Shown here: positions 55,061-64,000 of the stretch, piece after piece | How the letters are laid out: each line of letters begins with the position of its first letter | Position numbering within the stretch: position 1 is the first letter of the stretch | NCBI GenBank assembly: GCA_029207755.1 | Contig: JARCOQ010000062.1 | Span: forward strand, 248,001-312,000 | Length of the DNA stretch: 64,000 nucleotides | Direction of reading: 5' to 3' | Source of the DNA: Chamaea fasciata | Taxonomy: Eukaryota > Chordata > Aves > Passeriformes > Sylviidae | Made by a program: the position numbers and the translations under genes | Notes under the pieces: model-generated | The model's database searches: none | Told to the model about the DNA's origin: nothing | The model's input: the letters and a program-made list of their open reading frames with translations, nothing else

Positions 55061-55836
55061 AAAACGCCCCTGAAGAGACCAAAAATGCCCGAAAAGTGAC
55101 AGAAAATGGCCACAAAATGGCCCCCAAATGACCCCAAACTGACTAGAAATGCCACTGAAATCACAAAATACGGCTGAAAATGACCCAAAGCGTGACCAAA
55201 AATGACCCAAGAGTGACAGAAAATTGCCCAAAATGCCGCAGGATGGGGGAGAGCCCGGAGACACAGAATTCCCAAAAAATTAAAAAAAAAAATCCCCCCA
55301 AAATTGCATACAAAAGGAAAACTATAGAAAAAAACAAACTGAAAAAAGCCTCAAAATAGCTCAAAAAAGAAAAAAACCCAGAAAATGCCTGCAAAAATTC
55401 CAGTAATATTCCCAAAATTTCCCAGACTACCCAGAATTTCCCAAATTCCCAAAAAAGTCCAAAAATTTCCCTAAACACCAACAAAAATCGCCCAGAAGAT
55501 AAAAGAAAAAAACCAAAAAATCCAAATCCTAAAAATGTCCAGAAATATTTTAAAAACCCCCCAAACTCCCCAAAAATTCTCCAAAATTATCTAAAAATCC
55601 CCCAACTCCTCAGATTTCTCAAAATTCCCAACATATTCCCCAAAGCCCGCAAACAGCAACAGAAAACACTCTAAAAATGCAAAAACACCACCCCAAAAGT
55701 CCTAAAAATACCTCAAAAATCCCCTCAAAATACACAAGACGTCCCCCAAAATGAAAAAAAATCCCTCCAAAATTCCCAAAAATCCCACGACCCCCTAGAA
55801 CTGCCAAAATCCTTGAAAATTCACAGAAATTCCTAC
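55061..55836. other. A-rich sequence, possible RAB4 intron remnant
   Basis: AAAATTCCC/AAAATGACC-rich low-complexity sequence. No exon of a GTPase recognised here. Confidence 0.45.
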
Positions 55837-55916
55837 ACTTGCTCTCAATGAAGTTGTGCAGCAGGCAGGACTTGCCCGTGCCGTGCTGCCACTCACCGAG
55901 AACTTGAAGAGGATAT

Positions 55917-56160
55917 CTAGGAAAAAGAATTCCCCAAATTCCCAAGTTAGGACCCAAAATTACCCAAAATTCCCACGCTTGGACAGGAAATTCCACAAGT
56001 TCCTACGTTTGGACCCAAAATTCCTCCAAAATTCCCCAAAATTCCTAACAGAGGCCCCAAAATTCAAAAAAAAAAATCCCAATAGAGCACCCAAAATTAC
56101 CCAATTTGGACCCCAAATTTCCAAGAATTAGCTGTACAGAGCCAAAAATTCCCAAAAATT
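55917..56160. other. AT-rich sequence in the RAB4 remnant intron
   Basis: Tandem-like CCCAAAATTCC units; nothing coding. Confidence 0.45.
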
Positions 56161-56739
56161 TCCTTTATGGGCCCCAAAACTCCACTATGGAGATGCCAAG
56201 ACTCCCCCAGACCCCCTCACATCCCATGCAGAGAACCCCAGATCCCCTATAGGGGCCCCCAGGCGCCCCCGGACCCTCTATCGAGCCCCTACATATCCCC
56301 TCAGACCCCCCTGGGGACCTCCAGACCCCCCCAGACCCCCCAAATCCCCCACAGGGACCCACAGACACCCCCAGACCTCTCCGGACCCGCTACAGGCTCC
56401 CGCTGACCCCTAGAGATCCCCTACAGACCCCCCAACCCCCCAAAACGCCACAGAAACCCCCCAAATCCCCCACAGACACCCAGACCCCATTTAGGGACGC
56501 CCGGAGCCCCTTTACGGACCCCGCTGGACCCTCTACAGAGCCCCAGACCCCGATAGAGCCCCGAGACCCGCCCAGCCCCCTTTAGGGATCCCCAGACCGC
56601 CCTAAAGCCCCTACAGACCGCCCCAAATCTCCTGCAGATCCCCCACCAAATCCTCTAAGGAGACTTCCAGGTCCTCTCAGACCCCTATAGATCCCCTAGA
56701 GATCCCCTATAGATCCCTTATAGACCCCCATTCCCCCAC
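56161..56739 (+). repeat. CCCC-AGACCCCCTATAG-type minisatellite
   Basis: Degenerate units (CCCCCAGACCCCC, CTATAGGGACC, GATCCCCTATAGA) within the intron between the two RAB4-like exons. Confidence 0.75.
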
Positions 56740-56779
56740 CGCAGGTCTCGGACACGCCGGAGCCGGCTCGGGGGACCGG

Positions 56780-56900
56780 GAACAAAGATGGCGGCACCCG
56801 GGAGAGCCACTTCTGGGTCGTCTGCGCATGCGCCGGACGGAACGCGCCAGCAGATGGGCGGGGCCCACGGGGAAAAGGGGCGTGGCCAATGAAAGGGCGG
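56780..56900 (-). promoter_or_regulatory. NRF1 and YY1 motifs in a CpG promoter
   Basis: AAGATGGCGGC (YY1) at 56785-56795 and the palindromic TGCGCATGCGCC (NRF1) at 56823-56834, followed by GC boxes and CCAAT (as GGCCAATGA, 56882). They lie 30-150 bp upstream of RAB4-like exon 1, exactly where its promoter should be. Such promoters are often bidirectional. Confidence 0.65.
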
Positions 56901-57720
56901 GGAACGAATGGAACGAGGCGGGGTCAGAGAAAGGGCGGGAACTGGGAGGGGAAAGGGGCGGGGTCCAGGAAACGGCGGGAATTTTGAGGGGGAATGGGCG
57001 GGGTCAAGGGAACGCGCGGTCCTAAAAGGGCCCGGTTTGGCTTAAAATCACCCAAAAGACCCTAAAATCTCCGGCACCGAGACCGAGACCGAGACCGGAA
57101 CCGAGACCGGCACCGCTTCGGGACCCGCACTGTGGGACCGACACCGAAACCGGCACCAGAACTGGTACCGGAACCAAGACTGACACCGACACTGGGACCG
57201 GCGCCGGGAGCGCTTCGGAACCGGCACCGGCACCAGGACTGCTCCAGGACTGCGGCCAGAACCCAGACCGGGAGCGCTCCGGGATGGAGACCGAGACCGG
57301 CACCGGAACCAGCACCGAGACTGGCACCGCTCCGGGACCAAGACTGGGATTGGCACTGGGAGCACTCCGGGACCAAAAACGGCACCGGCACCGCTCCGAC
57401 ACCGAGACTGAGACCAGGACTGAAAGTGGAACCGGCACTGGCACCGAGACTGGCACCGCTCCGGGATCGAGATCGGCACCGCGACCGGAATCAGCACCGG
57501 GAGCGCTCCGGGACCGAGACTGAGACCGAGGCTGAAACAGGGACCGGGATCGGACCCGGAATCGCTCCGGGATCGGCTCCAGGATCGCTCCGGGACCGCC
57601 GCGTTCGCTCCGGGGAGTTTTGGCCGCGCCCCCGGGCGGGACTGGGAGGGACGGGGAGGTTGCCCTGGGCCGGGCGGGACCGCCTCGGTTCGCATCGTTC
57701 CGAGGCGGCCACCCCGGTCC
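56870..57720 (+). repeat. Promoter-unit copy 3 with hexanucleotide array
   Basis: GC-box block (AAAGGGCGGGAACTGGGA, AAGGGAACGCGCGGTCCTAA), then a hexanucleotide array of ACCGAGACCGGC type at 57070-57590, then the GGGGAGTTTTGGCCGCGCCC end block, in the same order as copy 1. The right end abuts ERV copy C remnants. Confidence 0.75.
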
Positions 57721-57800
57721 AGATGATCCCAGTCTCTATGGTTCTGATCCAGATGGTCCAGCCTGTGAAATCCCAGTCCATGTGATCCCAGTCCATGTGA

Positions 57801-58121
57801 TCAAGAACTCTCCAAGTTTGATTTACTATCAAACCACATCCCACCCACCCAGCCCCACACAATCCCGATCCCAACATCCGCCCACAAAAATATCCCCAAA
57901 CCAACTGTACCATTTAGAGTTGTAACCCGTTCATTCTTATCCCATCCCCACTCACGTGGACCACCATGATACCCTGAGGCTGCCAGGTTCAGGTGACGAC
58001 TTCTGGGATGTGATTCTTGAGTACTGGGATATCTAACAGTGGCTTCAGACCACGGCCACTCAGCTGGCTCCTGGCCATGGGAGTGTGGCAGGATACAGAG
58101 AAGTATTAATAATGTTAACAT
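57801..58121 (-). pseudogene. Possible env remnant of ERV copy C
   Basis: A 106-residue frame 92 bp downstream of the integrase stop, beginning MLTLLILLCILPHSHG, a good signal-peptide shape. One NGT N-glycosylation motif and a second glycine/tryptophan-rich hydrophobic stretch lie near the end. Position and signal peptide fit an env start, but no diagnostic env motif is present and the frame is short. Could be chance. Confidence 0.35.
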
Positions 58122-58213
58122 GGTTATTTTGTTTTCATGTCACTTGAAGTGTCCCCTCGGAGTTCTCCTGCAATAGCAAAACACAGAAAAATCTGCCACC
58201 TAAGGGCAGAACA

Positions 58214-59839
58214 TTAAAACGATGGAATTATCCAGCGGGTATTTATCCGATGTTCTTTTCCTAAGGCATCAGATGCTATCCACGCAACTTTATTCAGAGA
58301 AGTTTTCAACACAAGTGGTACTTCTCCCACCGTAGGGAGGTCTACCAAAACAGGGTGTCCCGGGTCATGAACTGGAGTTTCGGGATCATTTGGTCCTCTT
58401 TGTGAGGAGATTAAGCTCAGAGGATTTGGGCAAAAAGCAGTAATTTTGGCGCACCCATTTACCCCCCATCTTTCATTTTCACTTTGCACAGCTTTATGCA
58501 ACCGGCCATCCCAGCCTCCCTCTTGTGGTTTCAGAAGTCGTTTTAAAAGACCGTTAGTCCTTTCTACAATTCCGTTAGCTTGAGGGTAATAGGGAGTGTG
58601 AAAAGTCCATTTTATCCCTTCCCCTTTTGCCCATTCCTGTACTACTTTAGCAGTAAAGTGTGACCCATTATCAGATTGAATTTCCTGTGGTTTTGGGAAA
58701 GTCCCGAACCATATCTGCAATGCTTTAACAGTGTTTCCCCCTGTAGCCCTTTTAAATGCCTCGGCTTGAACTGATCCAGATGTAATCTCAACCCCCACTA
58801 ACACAAAATGTTTACCTCCTGATTGCTTAAAGGGACCCATGTAATCTACCTGCCATGCATCCCATAAGCCTTTACCTGTCCTCAAGTGTAGTGGATCATC
58901 CTCTAAAGGATGTCTTTCTAGCCGTTTGCGACGCTGCTCACAGGCTGAAATGCAGGTGTTACACATTTCTCTGGTAACGGGCCAAGCCCGGGCATGAGCT
59001 TCCTTGTATAAATCTTTTGTACCTGTGTGTTGTCGTTTTACATGCAGCCATTCTAATAAGTGCTCCCAATCTTCAGTGATTTCATCCTTTTTCAGAGGAC
59101 TTAATTTTGCTAATTCATCAGCTCTGTTATTCCATTCTCCTGCTGGATTATCATCTGTCTGGTGAGAGGCTACCCACCCTACAGCAAAATTCCCTTGACT
59201 TGCAATTTGTAAAATTTCTTGCCACTTTTCTTTCTGCCACACTGAAATTCTGTTAACTTCCCAATCATTCTGTTGCCAGAAAGGCAGCCATTCAGTGCAG
59301 CCCTTATATACAGCATAGGAGTCAGTGTAAATACAGACAAGAGAGGTGTTTTGTGCCTCCCTCTGGAAAACACTCCAAACAGCTCTAAGTTCCCCAATTT
59401 GGGCACTGCCTTCCCCTTCTGTAATGATCCGCTCTGCAGAAGAAGTGTGCAAAGCTACAGCTCTGTATTTCCACACTTTTCCTTCACGCTTAGCTGAGGC
59501 CTCAGTAAACCATGAATGTGCTGTTTGCTCAGGGGAGAAGGGAGGGGCTATTTTAAGAACTGAGGCAGGTTTGTCTTGGCTGCTATTCAGATTCTCTGTG
59601 TCTTGTATTGGTAAATTTTTCACAGCGCCTTCAGTAATTGAAAAGATGTTATTAGAATGCTCTATTTGTGCATACCATTTCCTTACTGAGGCTCGTTGTG
59701 CTACCCCTTCAGGAGGTGGAGTCCCTGTGATCACTATTTTAATGACTTTAAAGGGACCTCTCAACACAATTGGTTGTTTTCTTGTGATTTTTTTACTTCT
59801 ATGAGAGCTTGGGTAACAACAAATAAGCCTTTCTCCCAA
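58214..59839 (-). CDS. Pol C-terminal part: RNase H and integrase (ERV copy C)
   Basis: Open for 541 codons, though its first ~17 residues are out of the pol frame after a frameshift near 59840. RNase H: FTEAS (the usual first Asp is Glu), IGELRAV, YTDSYAV, RADELA. Integrase: zinc-binding His-His-Cys-Cys (H.{4}H ... CNTC), then the catalytic Asp in WQVDYMGPF, Asp in QSDNGSHF and Glu in GIVERTNG, and a C-terminal domain ending RWIIPSF. Integrase catalytic residues all look intact. It lacks its own start and depends on the broken upstream polyprotein, so it is probably not expressed. No dUTPase seen. Confidence 0.85.
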   Translation of the reverse strand: MGERLICCYPSSHRSKKITRKQPIVLRGPFKVIKIVITGTPPPEGVAQRASVRKWYAQIEHSNNIFSITEGAVKNLPIQDTENLNSSQDKPASVLKIAPPFSPEQTAHSWFTEASAKREGKVWKYRAVALHTSSAERIITEGEGSAQIGELRAVWSVFQREAQNTSLVCIYTDSYAVYKGCTEWLPFWQQNDWEVNRISVWQKEKWQEILQIASQGNFAVGWVASHQTDDNPAGEWNNRADELAKLSPLKKDEITEDWEHLLEWLHVKRQHTGTKDLYKEAHARAWPVTREMCNTCISACEQRRKRLERHPLEDDPLHLRTGKGLWDAWQVDYMGPFKQSGGKHFVLVGVEITSGSVQAEAFKRATGGNTVKALQIWFGTFPKPQEIQSDNGSHFTAKVVQEWAKGEGIKWTFHTPYYPQANGIVERTNGLLKRLLKPQEGGWDGRLHKAVQSENERWGVNGCAKITAFCPNPLSLISSQRGPNDPETPVHDPGHPVLVDLPTVGEVPLVLKTSLNKVAWIASDALGKEHRINTRWIIPSF

Positions 59840-61337
59840 GTTGTATATCTTTTTTAAGCATCTTTCAAGCCACGGGAGTAGAAGCTAACAGGTCTGATTG
59901 GGCCTTCAGGACCCCTCTGCCATATATGTACTGACAATCCTGAGGTAGCAAATCCCCATTCTACCTGAAAAGGATCTGCTGGGTGGATAGGGCCTAGGGC
60001 CTGATGAGCTGTGGCTTCAAAAATCAACAATTGTAATGCTTCTTCCTGAGAAGGGCTCCAGTCCCATTTTACTCCCTTTCTCAACAAATCATAAAGAGGT
60101 CTAGCAATAATTGAAAAATCTGGAATGTGTTTTTTCCAAAATACCAATAGTCCTAGAGCTTGTTGGAGTTCTTTTCTAGATTCGGGCATCTTGATTTGAT
60201 CTAAAGAAGTTAGGGTGTCTGGTGGGATGCATGTCATACCTCCTTTCCACCAGATGCCTCAAAATTTCACTTCTTGAGAAGGTTTTTGTATTTTTCTGAG
60301 GGGATCTGCAAACCAAGGCTTTCTAAGTGGGAGATTATTTTCTGTTGAACATCCTCCACTACTTCTTTTTCTTCCCCTCCCACTAAAATATCATCTATGG
60401 ATTGGTAAACAGCTACAGTGTCAGGTTTAGATAGTTCTTCTAATTCTTGGGCTAAAGCATGGTGGGCTAAAGTGGGGGAGTGTCGCTACCCTTGGGGTAG
60501 ACGTGTGAAGGTATATTGCTGTCCCTCCCATGTAAAGGCAAAACGGTCCCTATCTTCTTGTTGTATGGGTATCATGAAAAACATGTCTTTAACATCTATT
60601 GTTGCCATAATAGAGTGAGCTTTTTCCTGAATTGATATTATTAATTCAGCTGTATTTGGGACCGCTGCTGTAAGAGGGTCTGTGTTGGCATTAAGCCGTC
60701 TGTAATCAACTGTCAGTCTCCACTTTCCATTGGGTTTTTTAACTGGCCAGATTGGTGAGTTAAAAGGGCTGTGAGTGTTAACAATTACTCCTTGATCTTT
60801 CAATTCCTGAATGACTGGCTTGATGCCATCTTTAGCACCAGAGGGTAAAGGATATTGTTTCACAGAAGGGATTTTGCTGAACGGTAGGGAAGGAGCTGTT
60901 TGTAGCAGCCTGATGTTAAGGCTGGGAGCTCCGAAAGACCAGAGAAAGCCTTCGGAGTCTTCCCATTGTCTCCCAGCAAGTATATCCATCCCTAACAAAC
61001 TGTCAGGAATGTTTCCGATGACCATTTGGACAGCTATTGGGTTGTCTTCTCCGGGCAGTGTGAGTTTTACTAGAGCCATACTCATAGACTCTGTAGTTCC
61101 TAGGGCATTTAAAACACAACATGGTTTTTTGCTGGGAACAAGCCCACACTTTTGGGCGTGTGTGATTTTCAATGCACTGATTTGGGCCCCTGTGTCCACA
61201 ACAAAAGTTATTAATATTTGTTTGGGGCCAACTATTGCTGTAATCAATATGTCCCCTGTTCTCGGGTCCTTTGTGAGCTTCCTCAAAAACATCCAGTCTC
61301 CGTTTCTTCGCTCACTATCGAGAAACGGAGTTTCTAG
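59840..61337 (-). pseudogene. Protease and reverse transcriptase of ERV copy C, broken
   Basis: It begins in the -1 frame at the gag stop. Protease has DTGAQ (active-site Asp) and a LLGMD flap-end motif. RT has SPIWPVKKPNGKWRLTVDYR, IDVKDMFF and FTRLPQG, then a TAG at 60486-60488. Beyond it the fourth-base block reads QSIDDIL, with Ser replacing the Tyr of YXDD. Further stops: TGA at 60259-60261 and a TAA near 59851, then a frameshift near 59840. The RT cannot be made in full. Confidence 0.85.
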
Positions 61338-61343
61338 TTTAAA
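61298..61343 (-). promoter_or_regulatory. -1 ribosomal frameshift signal at the gag/pro-pol junction
   Basis: On the minus strand: slippery heptamer TTTAAAC (61343-61337) read in frame as TTA AAC, the gag stop TAG inside a 6-base spacer (61336-61331), then a perfect 10-bp hairpin CTCCGTTTCT/AGAAACGGAG (61330-61321 with 61307-61298) with a 13-base loop. The -1 frame after the slip is open and leads directly into protease. This is the classic retroviral arrangement. Confidence 0.85.
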
Positions 61344-62908
61344 GGAGGTTGGTGTGTTTCACTTCCCTGAAGCGGGGAGAGAGCATGCTGTGTCTCATTG
61401 CTTAAAACCTGTGTTGGGGAATGTTGTGGCTGGTTGCCCAAGGCTTGTGGAAGAGGAGGTGCACTGGGTTGTTGGTTGGATGATTCCCACACTATAGGTT
61501 TGGGACAGGGCCAATTGGAAATTATTTTAGCCAATTTATCATACGGCAATTTATCCATTACTTCTCGTGGAACTCCCCTTTTCAGCCCTAGCAACCACAG
61601 CTGCTGCCGGCTGGAAATTTGTTTTCCCTTTTCTGGTTTTTCATTAGGAGAAGCAATGTGCCTGACTCCTCTGGGTTTTTCTGGTTTGTCCTCTGAGTAC
61701 TTCACTGGTCCATATTTTCTACTGTAATTTACTAACTCCTCTGCTACCTCACTCCATGTCCAAAGTTTATAACTGCTGTTAGATTGTGTGCTAGGAGTTG
61801 TAAAAGGTGAGGAGTCAGTGGAGTCAGTGGAACCAGTTTGATCTCTTGTGTGTCCGAGAAATCTTTCAAGTCTATCTACCGAGGAGATAGATGCTATTGT
61901 TTTTTGAAGAAAAATTGCTGTTGGTTTAAGAGACTCTGGCAAACCTCGAATGAAGGGGGTCATAATCTCAGGTTTGACAGGCTGTTGCATTGGTGACTCA
62001 TAGCCAGAGATTAATTTTCTTTCCTGTATCATTTGCAAGCATGCAGCTTTGTGTATGTTTTCTAGGAGTTGGTCTGAGGTGCCGACTCTTGCCAGAGGGT
62101 CGCCCGTCTCTAGGGGGTTTAACCCCCCTGCCCAGTGAGCTGCACGCTGTGTCAGGGACCATGGAGCATGTGTGTTTCCTGTTGTTAGGAAAACTCCATG
62201 TCCCCAGTAGCCACTTGCTTCCTGTTCACTTAATTTAATTTGGTCGCCCCCTGTGAGGGAAACTCTGAAAACATACTCCATCTCCGATTCACTAGAGAGG
62301 CGGGAGTATTCTTTCTTTAATTTAGCTAATTCAGTGGCTGTGTATGGTATTTCTTTGGTGGTTATGTGGGGATCATGATCCTCTTCATTTATATAATTAT
62401 ATTCTGTTTTAATGAGAGGTCTCAAGTTGGAATAACAGTGCTCCCCACAATTTTGCATGTGTACTGATTCTTTCTGAGGGTATATTTGTTTCATGTTGTA
62501 TGTCTCCTTTCCTTCTATTTCTGTGGGTAAATCTGCAGATTTTAAATTTTTGCTTCGCTCTTCTGCAAGAGAAATCTGCAGCAAATAATTCTGATTTCTT
62601 TCCTGTTCTAATTGTTTTTGCAAAGCTTCCACCAAATTCTGCAGGGATTCTATGACTGCTTTTTCTTCACTTACCCGTTCAAAACGGGTTTCTATGGCTG
62701 CCGAAAGACAGGCCCCCAAAACTGAGCAAAGAATGGTTTTATTTCTGCCCAGTTTGTATCTAGCATCATGTTGCAAAGAATATATTCTATCTACAATCTT
62801 TTCAAAGTTAAACCAATTATTCTGTGCCCACCTTTCTCCGTCTGGAGAAGGTCTAGCACCATGTTTGCCTAGCAAAGCATAAAATGCATTCTTATCTTTT
62901 TCACTCAT
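61334..62908 (-). CDS. gag of ERV copy C, intact 524 residues
   Basis: Structural polyprotein that would form the viral core. Start ATG followed by SEKDKNAFY. Residues ~70-115 form an E/Q/L-rich coiled coil. A conserved middle block (YWGHGVFLTTGN, WSLTQRAAHWAGGLN, MTPFIRGLPE) follows, then PSAP (a TSG101-binding late motif) near residue 480. I see no CCHC zinc knuckle and no obvious Gly-Arg box, nor an N-terminal myristoylation Gly. It ends at the frameshift site. The frame is intact, unlike copies A and B. Confidence 0.85.
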   Translation of the reverse strand: MSEKDKNAFYALLGKHGARPSPDGERWAQNNWFNFEKIVDRIYSLQHDARYKLGRNKTILCSVLGACLSAAIETRFERVSEEKAVIESLQNLVEALQKQLEQERNQNYLLQISLAEERSKNLKSADLPTEIEGKETYNMKQIYPQKESVHMQNCGEHCYSNLRPLIKTEYNYINEEDHDPHITTKEIPYTATELAKLKKEYSRLSSESEMEYVFRVSLTGGDQIKLSEQEASGYWGHGVFLTTGNTHAPWSLTQRAAHWAGGLNPLETGDPLARVGTSDQLLENIHKAACLQMIQERKLISGYESPMQQPVKPEIMTPFIRGLPESLKPTAIFLQKTIASISSVDRLERFLGHTRDQTGSTDSTDSSPFTTPSTQSNSSYKLWTWSEVAEELVNYSRKYGPVKYSEDKPEKPRGVRHIASPNEKPEKGKQISSRQQLWLLGLKRGVPREVMDKLPYDKLAKIISNWPCPKPIVWESSNQQPSAPPLPQALGNQPQHSPTQVLSNETQHALSPLQGSETHQPPLN

Positions 62909-63335
62909 TTTGTGCAGGGACCAAAACCACTCTCAGGAAGGTACGCTTCAAGTTACACCAAAGGCACAGCTAAAACTGTGTTTCCCTTTGCTTCCCTGGA
63001 ATGGGCGAGGAGACCAAAACTGCCTGGGAGGTTCACCTTAGTTCCAAAGAGTTGTCTCCTCAACTACACCAAGCAGCCCAAAACACACAAAAACTAACTA
63101 CAGTCCCATTTTTTGCACAATGAGATCCTTTTGTGAAATCCTGATGACAGGGAGTGCTATACGCCTGGGTGTGTACAGTGTGCGGGAATTTTCCCTCGCC
63201 CCCCTTGCTTTCTAACCGCGCTCACCGAAGTGGCGTGCTAGGTGCGGCTGAGACGAGGGTCCTTCCCCTGTTACAAGCTATACAGAACCCGCAACCCCTC
63301 TGTCCATCAAGATCCTGACCGTGACGCCAATTTCA

Positions 63336-64000
63336 TGTCACGGTCCACAAATATACGCAGGGAACCTGATGGTTTGTTTTAGGGATCTCAGAGAGCAAAA
63401 GACACAGCAGGGAACAACTCAGTTTACTCCATCAAAAATGCACCTTTATTTAGTGCCAACAAATGCCATAGTGGGGAGAGAAATAAAAAATAGTAAGAAA
63501 GAGAGAGAAAGAGGGGAAGGGGATTATAACTACAAACGTGGAGGGTCGAGTCTTCGACGCCTGACGATGCCTATAGACGCGATCTTCTCCCGTGGGGTGA
63601 TCACAAAAGTGAGCGGGGGTCTCCAGAGGTTTTATAGGTTGGTCAAGGCGGGAAGCAAAGCAAGGGGCACAGAGCCAAAGCAGGAACCAGCTGTGTAAAG
63701 GCTGAGTGCTCAGGAACAAGCTGCAAACCGTACCTCCAGTACGGACAGACCAGTTTGGACAGGCAGCCTTGGCTCAGTCCACTGTGACCAGTTCCATTGT
63801 TCTTGCACTCCGCTCTCATGGAGATGCATACCAGTCCTCCGAGACTTGGCAAGCGTTCCACCTCAGCCAGGCCAGGGGCTCCTTTCAGAGTCTGGGGTCT
63901 CAGTCCTCAATCATTGGAGACAGTCGTGAGGCATATCACATCCTTGGACAGACTCTGACAGCTTCCTGTCATGGGCAGAGTGGGAGCTTCAGGCAAAAGC
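63336..64000 (-). repeat. 5' LTR of ERV copy C (partial)
   Basis: It aligns with LTRs 4287-5005 and 30571-31271, but the window ends about 40-50 bp before the expected LTR start. It includes AATAAA and TATAAAA on the minus strand. The U5 end differs from copies A and B (GGTCCACAAATATACGC instead of the CCGCTCACACAAGCG type). Confidence 0.8.

Larger units (their letters stand above)
55837..56755 (-). pseudogene. Decayed RAB4-type small GTPase (exons 1 and 2 only)
   Basis: RAB4 proteins are endosomal recycling GTPases. Exon 1 (56740-56755) encodes S-E-T followed by a split codon, as in the RAB4 N-terminus, but the start codon is GTG instead of ATG; a GT donor follows. Exon 2 (55837-55916), after a TTTTTCCTAG acceptor, encodes LFKF and, after a one-base deletion, GTGKSCLLHNFIESK, the P-loop region, ending in the expected phase before GT. 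Exon 2 is 80 bp where 81 is expected. The P-loop Lys-Ser and the RAB4-specific LLH.FIE are clear. No later exons are seen. The distance between exons and the NRF1/YY1 promoter upstream make this a former gene copy, not a retrocopy. Confidence 0.7.
57801..64000 (-). mobile_element. ERV copy C, near-complete, no 3' LTR, 5' LTR runs off the window
   Basis: Order on the minus strand: 5' LTR (63336 to beyond 64000), primer-binding site (63312-63329), leader, gag (62908-61334), -1 frameshift signal, protease-RT (61337 to about 59840, broken), RNase H-integrase (59839-58214), possible env start (58121-57801). Sequence then switches to host GC-rich repeats near 57800, so the 3' half of env and the 3' LTR are missing. 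Probably class III-like from its serine-type primer site and its pol, but this needs a tree. Confidence 0.85.

Overview
The window looks like a gene-poor, repeat-dense piece of a bird genome, most likely a songbird (passerine). The evidence is chicken-repeat-1 (CR1) LINE fragments, several avian-type endogenous retroviruses (ERVs) and solo LTRs, family-14-like olfactory receptor (OR) remnants, a PIM-type kinase gene of the sort amplified in songbirds, a poly-C2H2 zinc-finger gene with the typical avian N-terminal exon, and GC-rich introns full of minisatellites. A microchromosome or a sex-chromosome/unplaced scaffold would fit. Species and chromosome cannot be read from the sequence.

Layout. 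(1) 1-33 kb is dominated by a large inverted duplication. The left arm (about 2641-13466) is repeated in reverse at about 22122-32907 around an 8.7 kb spacer. Each arm holds the same ERV 5' end (LTR plus gag), a CR1 3' tail, a ~145-bp tandem repeat and one broken OR gene. Two arm boundaries fall exactly on LTR termini (13467 and 32908) that lack matching target-site duplications (TSDs). The spacer holds three solo LTRs, a further partial copy of arm sequence and a CR1. (2) 33.6-40.7 kb is a long A/C-rich minisatellite field whose strand composition flips near 37.8 kb and again at 39.65 kb. Small non-repetitive islands inside it look like exons and regulatory sites. (3) 41.3-42.1 kb is a CpG-rich promoter-like block with a four-fold array of ZNF143-like sites, followed by a CR1 reverse-transcriptase fragment (42.7-43.8 kb). 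(4) 44.2-48.5 kb holds a six-exon PIM-like kinase with an in-frame stop, a second rearranged PIM fragment and a possible terminal exon. (5) 50-57.7 kb holds three copies of one GC-rich promoter unit. The middle copy precedes an intact C2H2 zinc-finger gene on the minus strand. Between copies two and three is a decayed RAB4-type GTPase gene with NRF1 and YY1 promoter motifs. (6) 57.8-64 kb is a nearly complete minus-strand ERV with intact gag, a textbook -1 frameshift signal between gag and pro-pol, broken RT, an open RNase H-integrase frame and a possible env start. Its 5' LTR runs off the window.

Few genes look functional. The zinc-finger gene is the best intact cellular coding region, and the gag of the right-hand ERV is intact. 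The OR, PIM and RAB4 loci are broken. The window is mainly informative about genome structure: inverted duplication, LTR-associated breakpoints, tandem gene-promoter duplication and strand-asymmetric minisatellites. All calls are by eye, with no database search.
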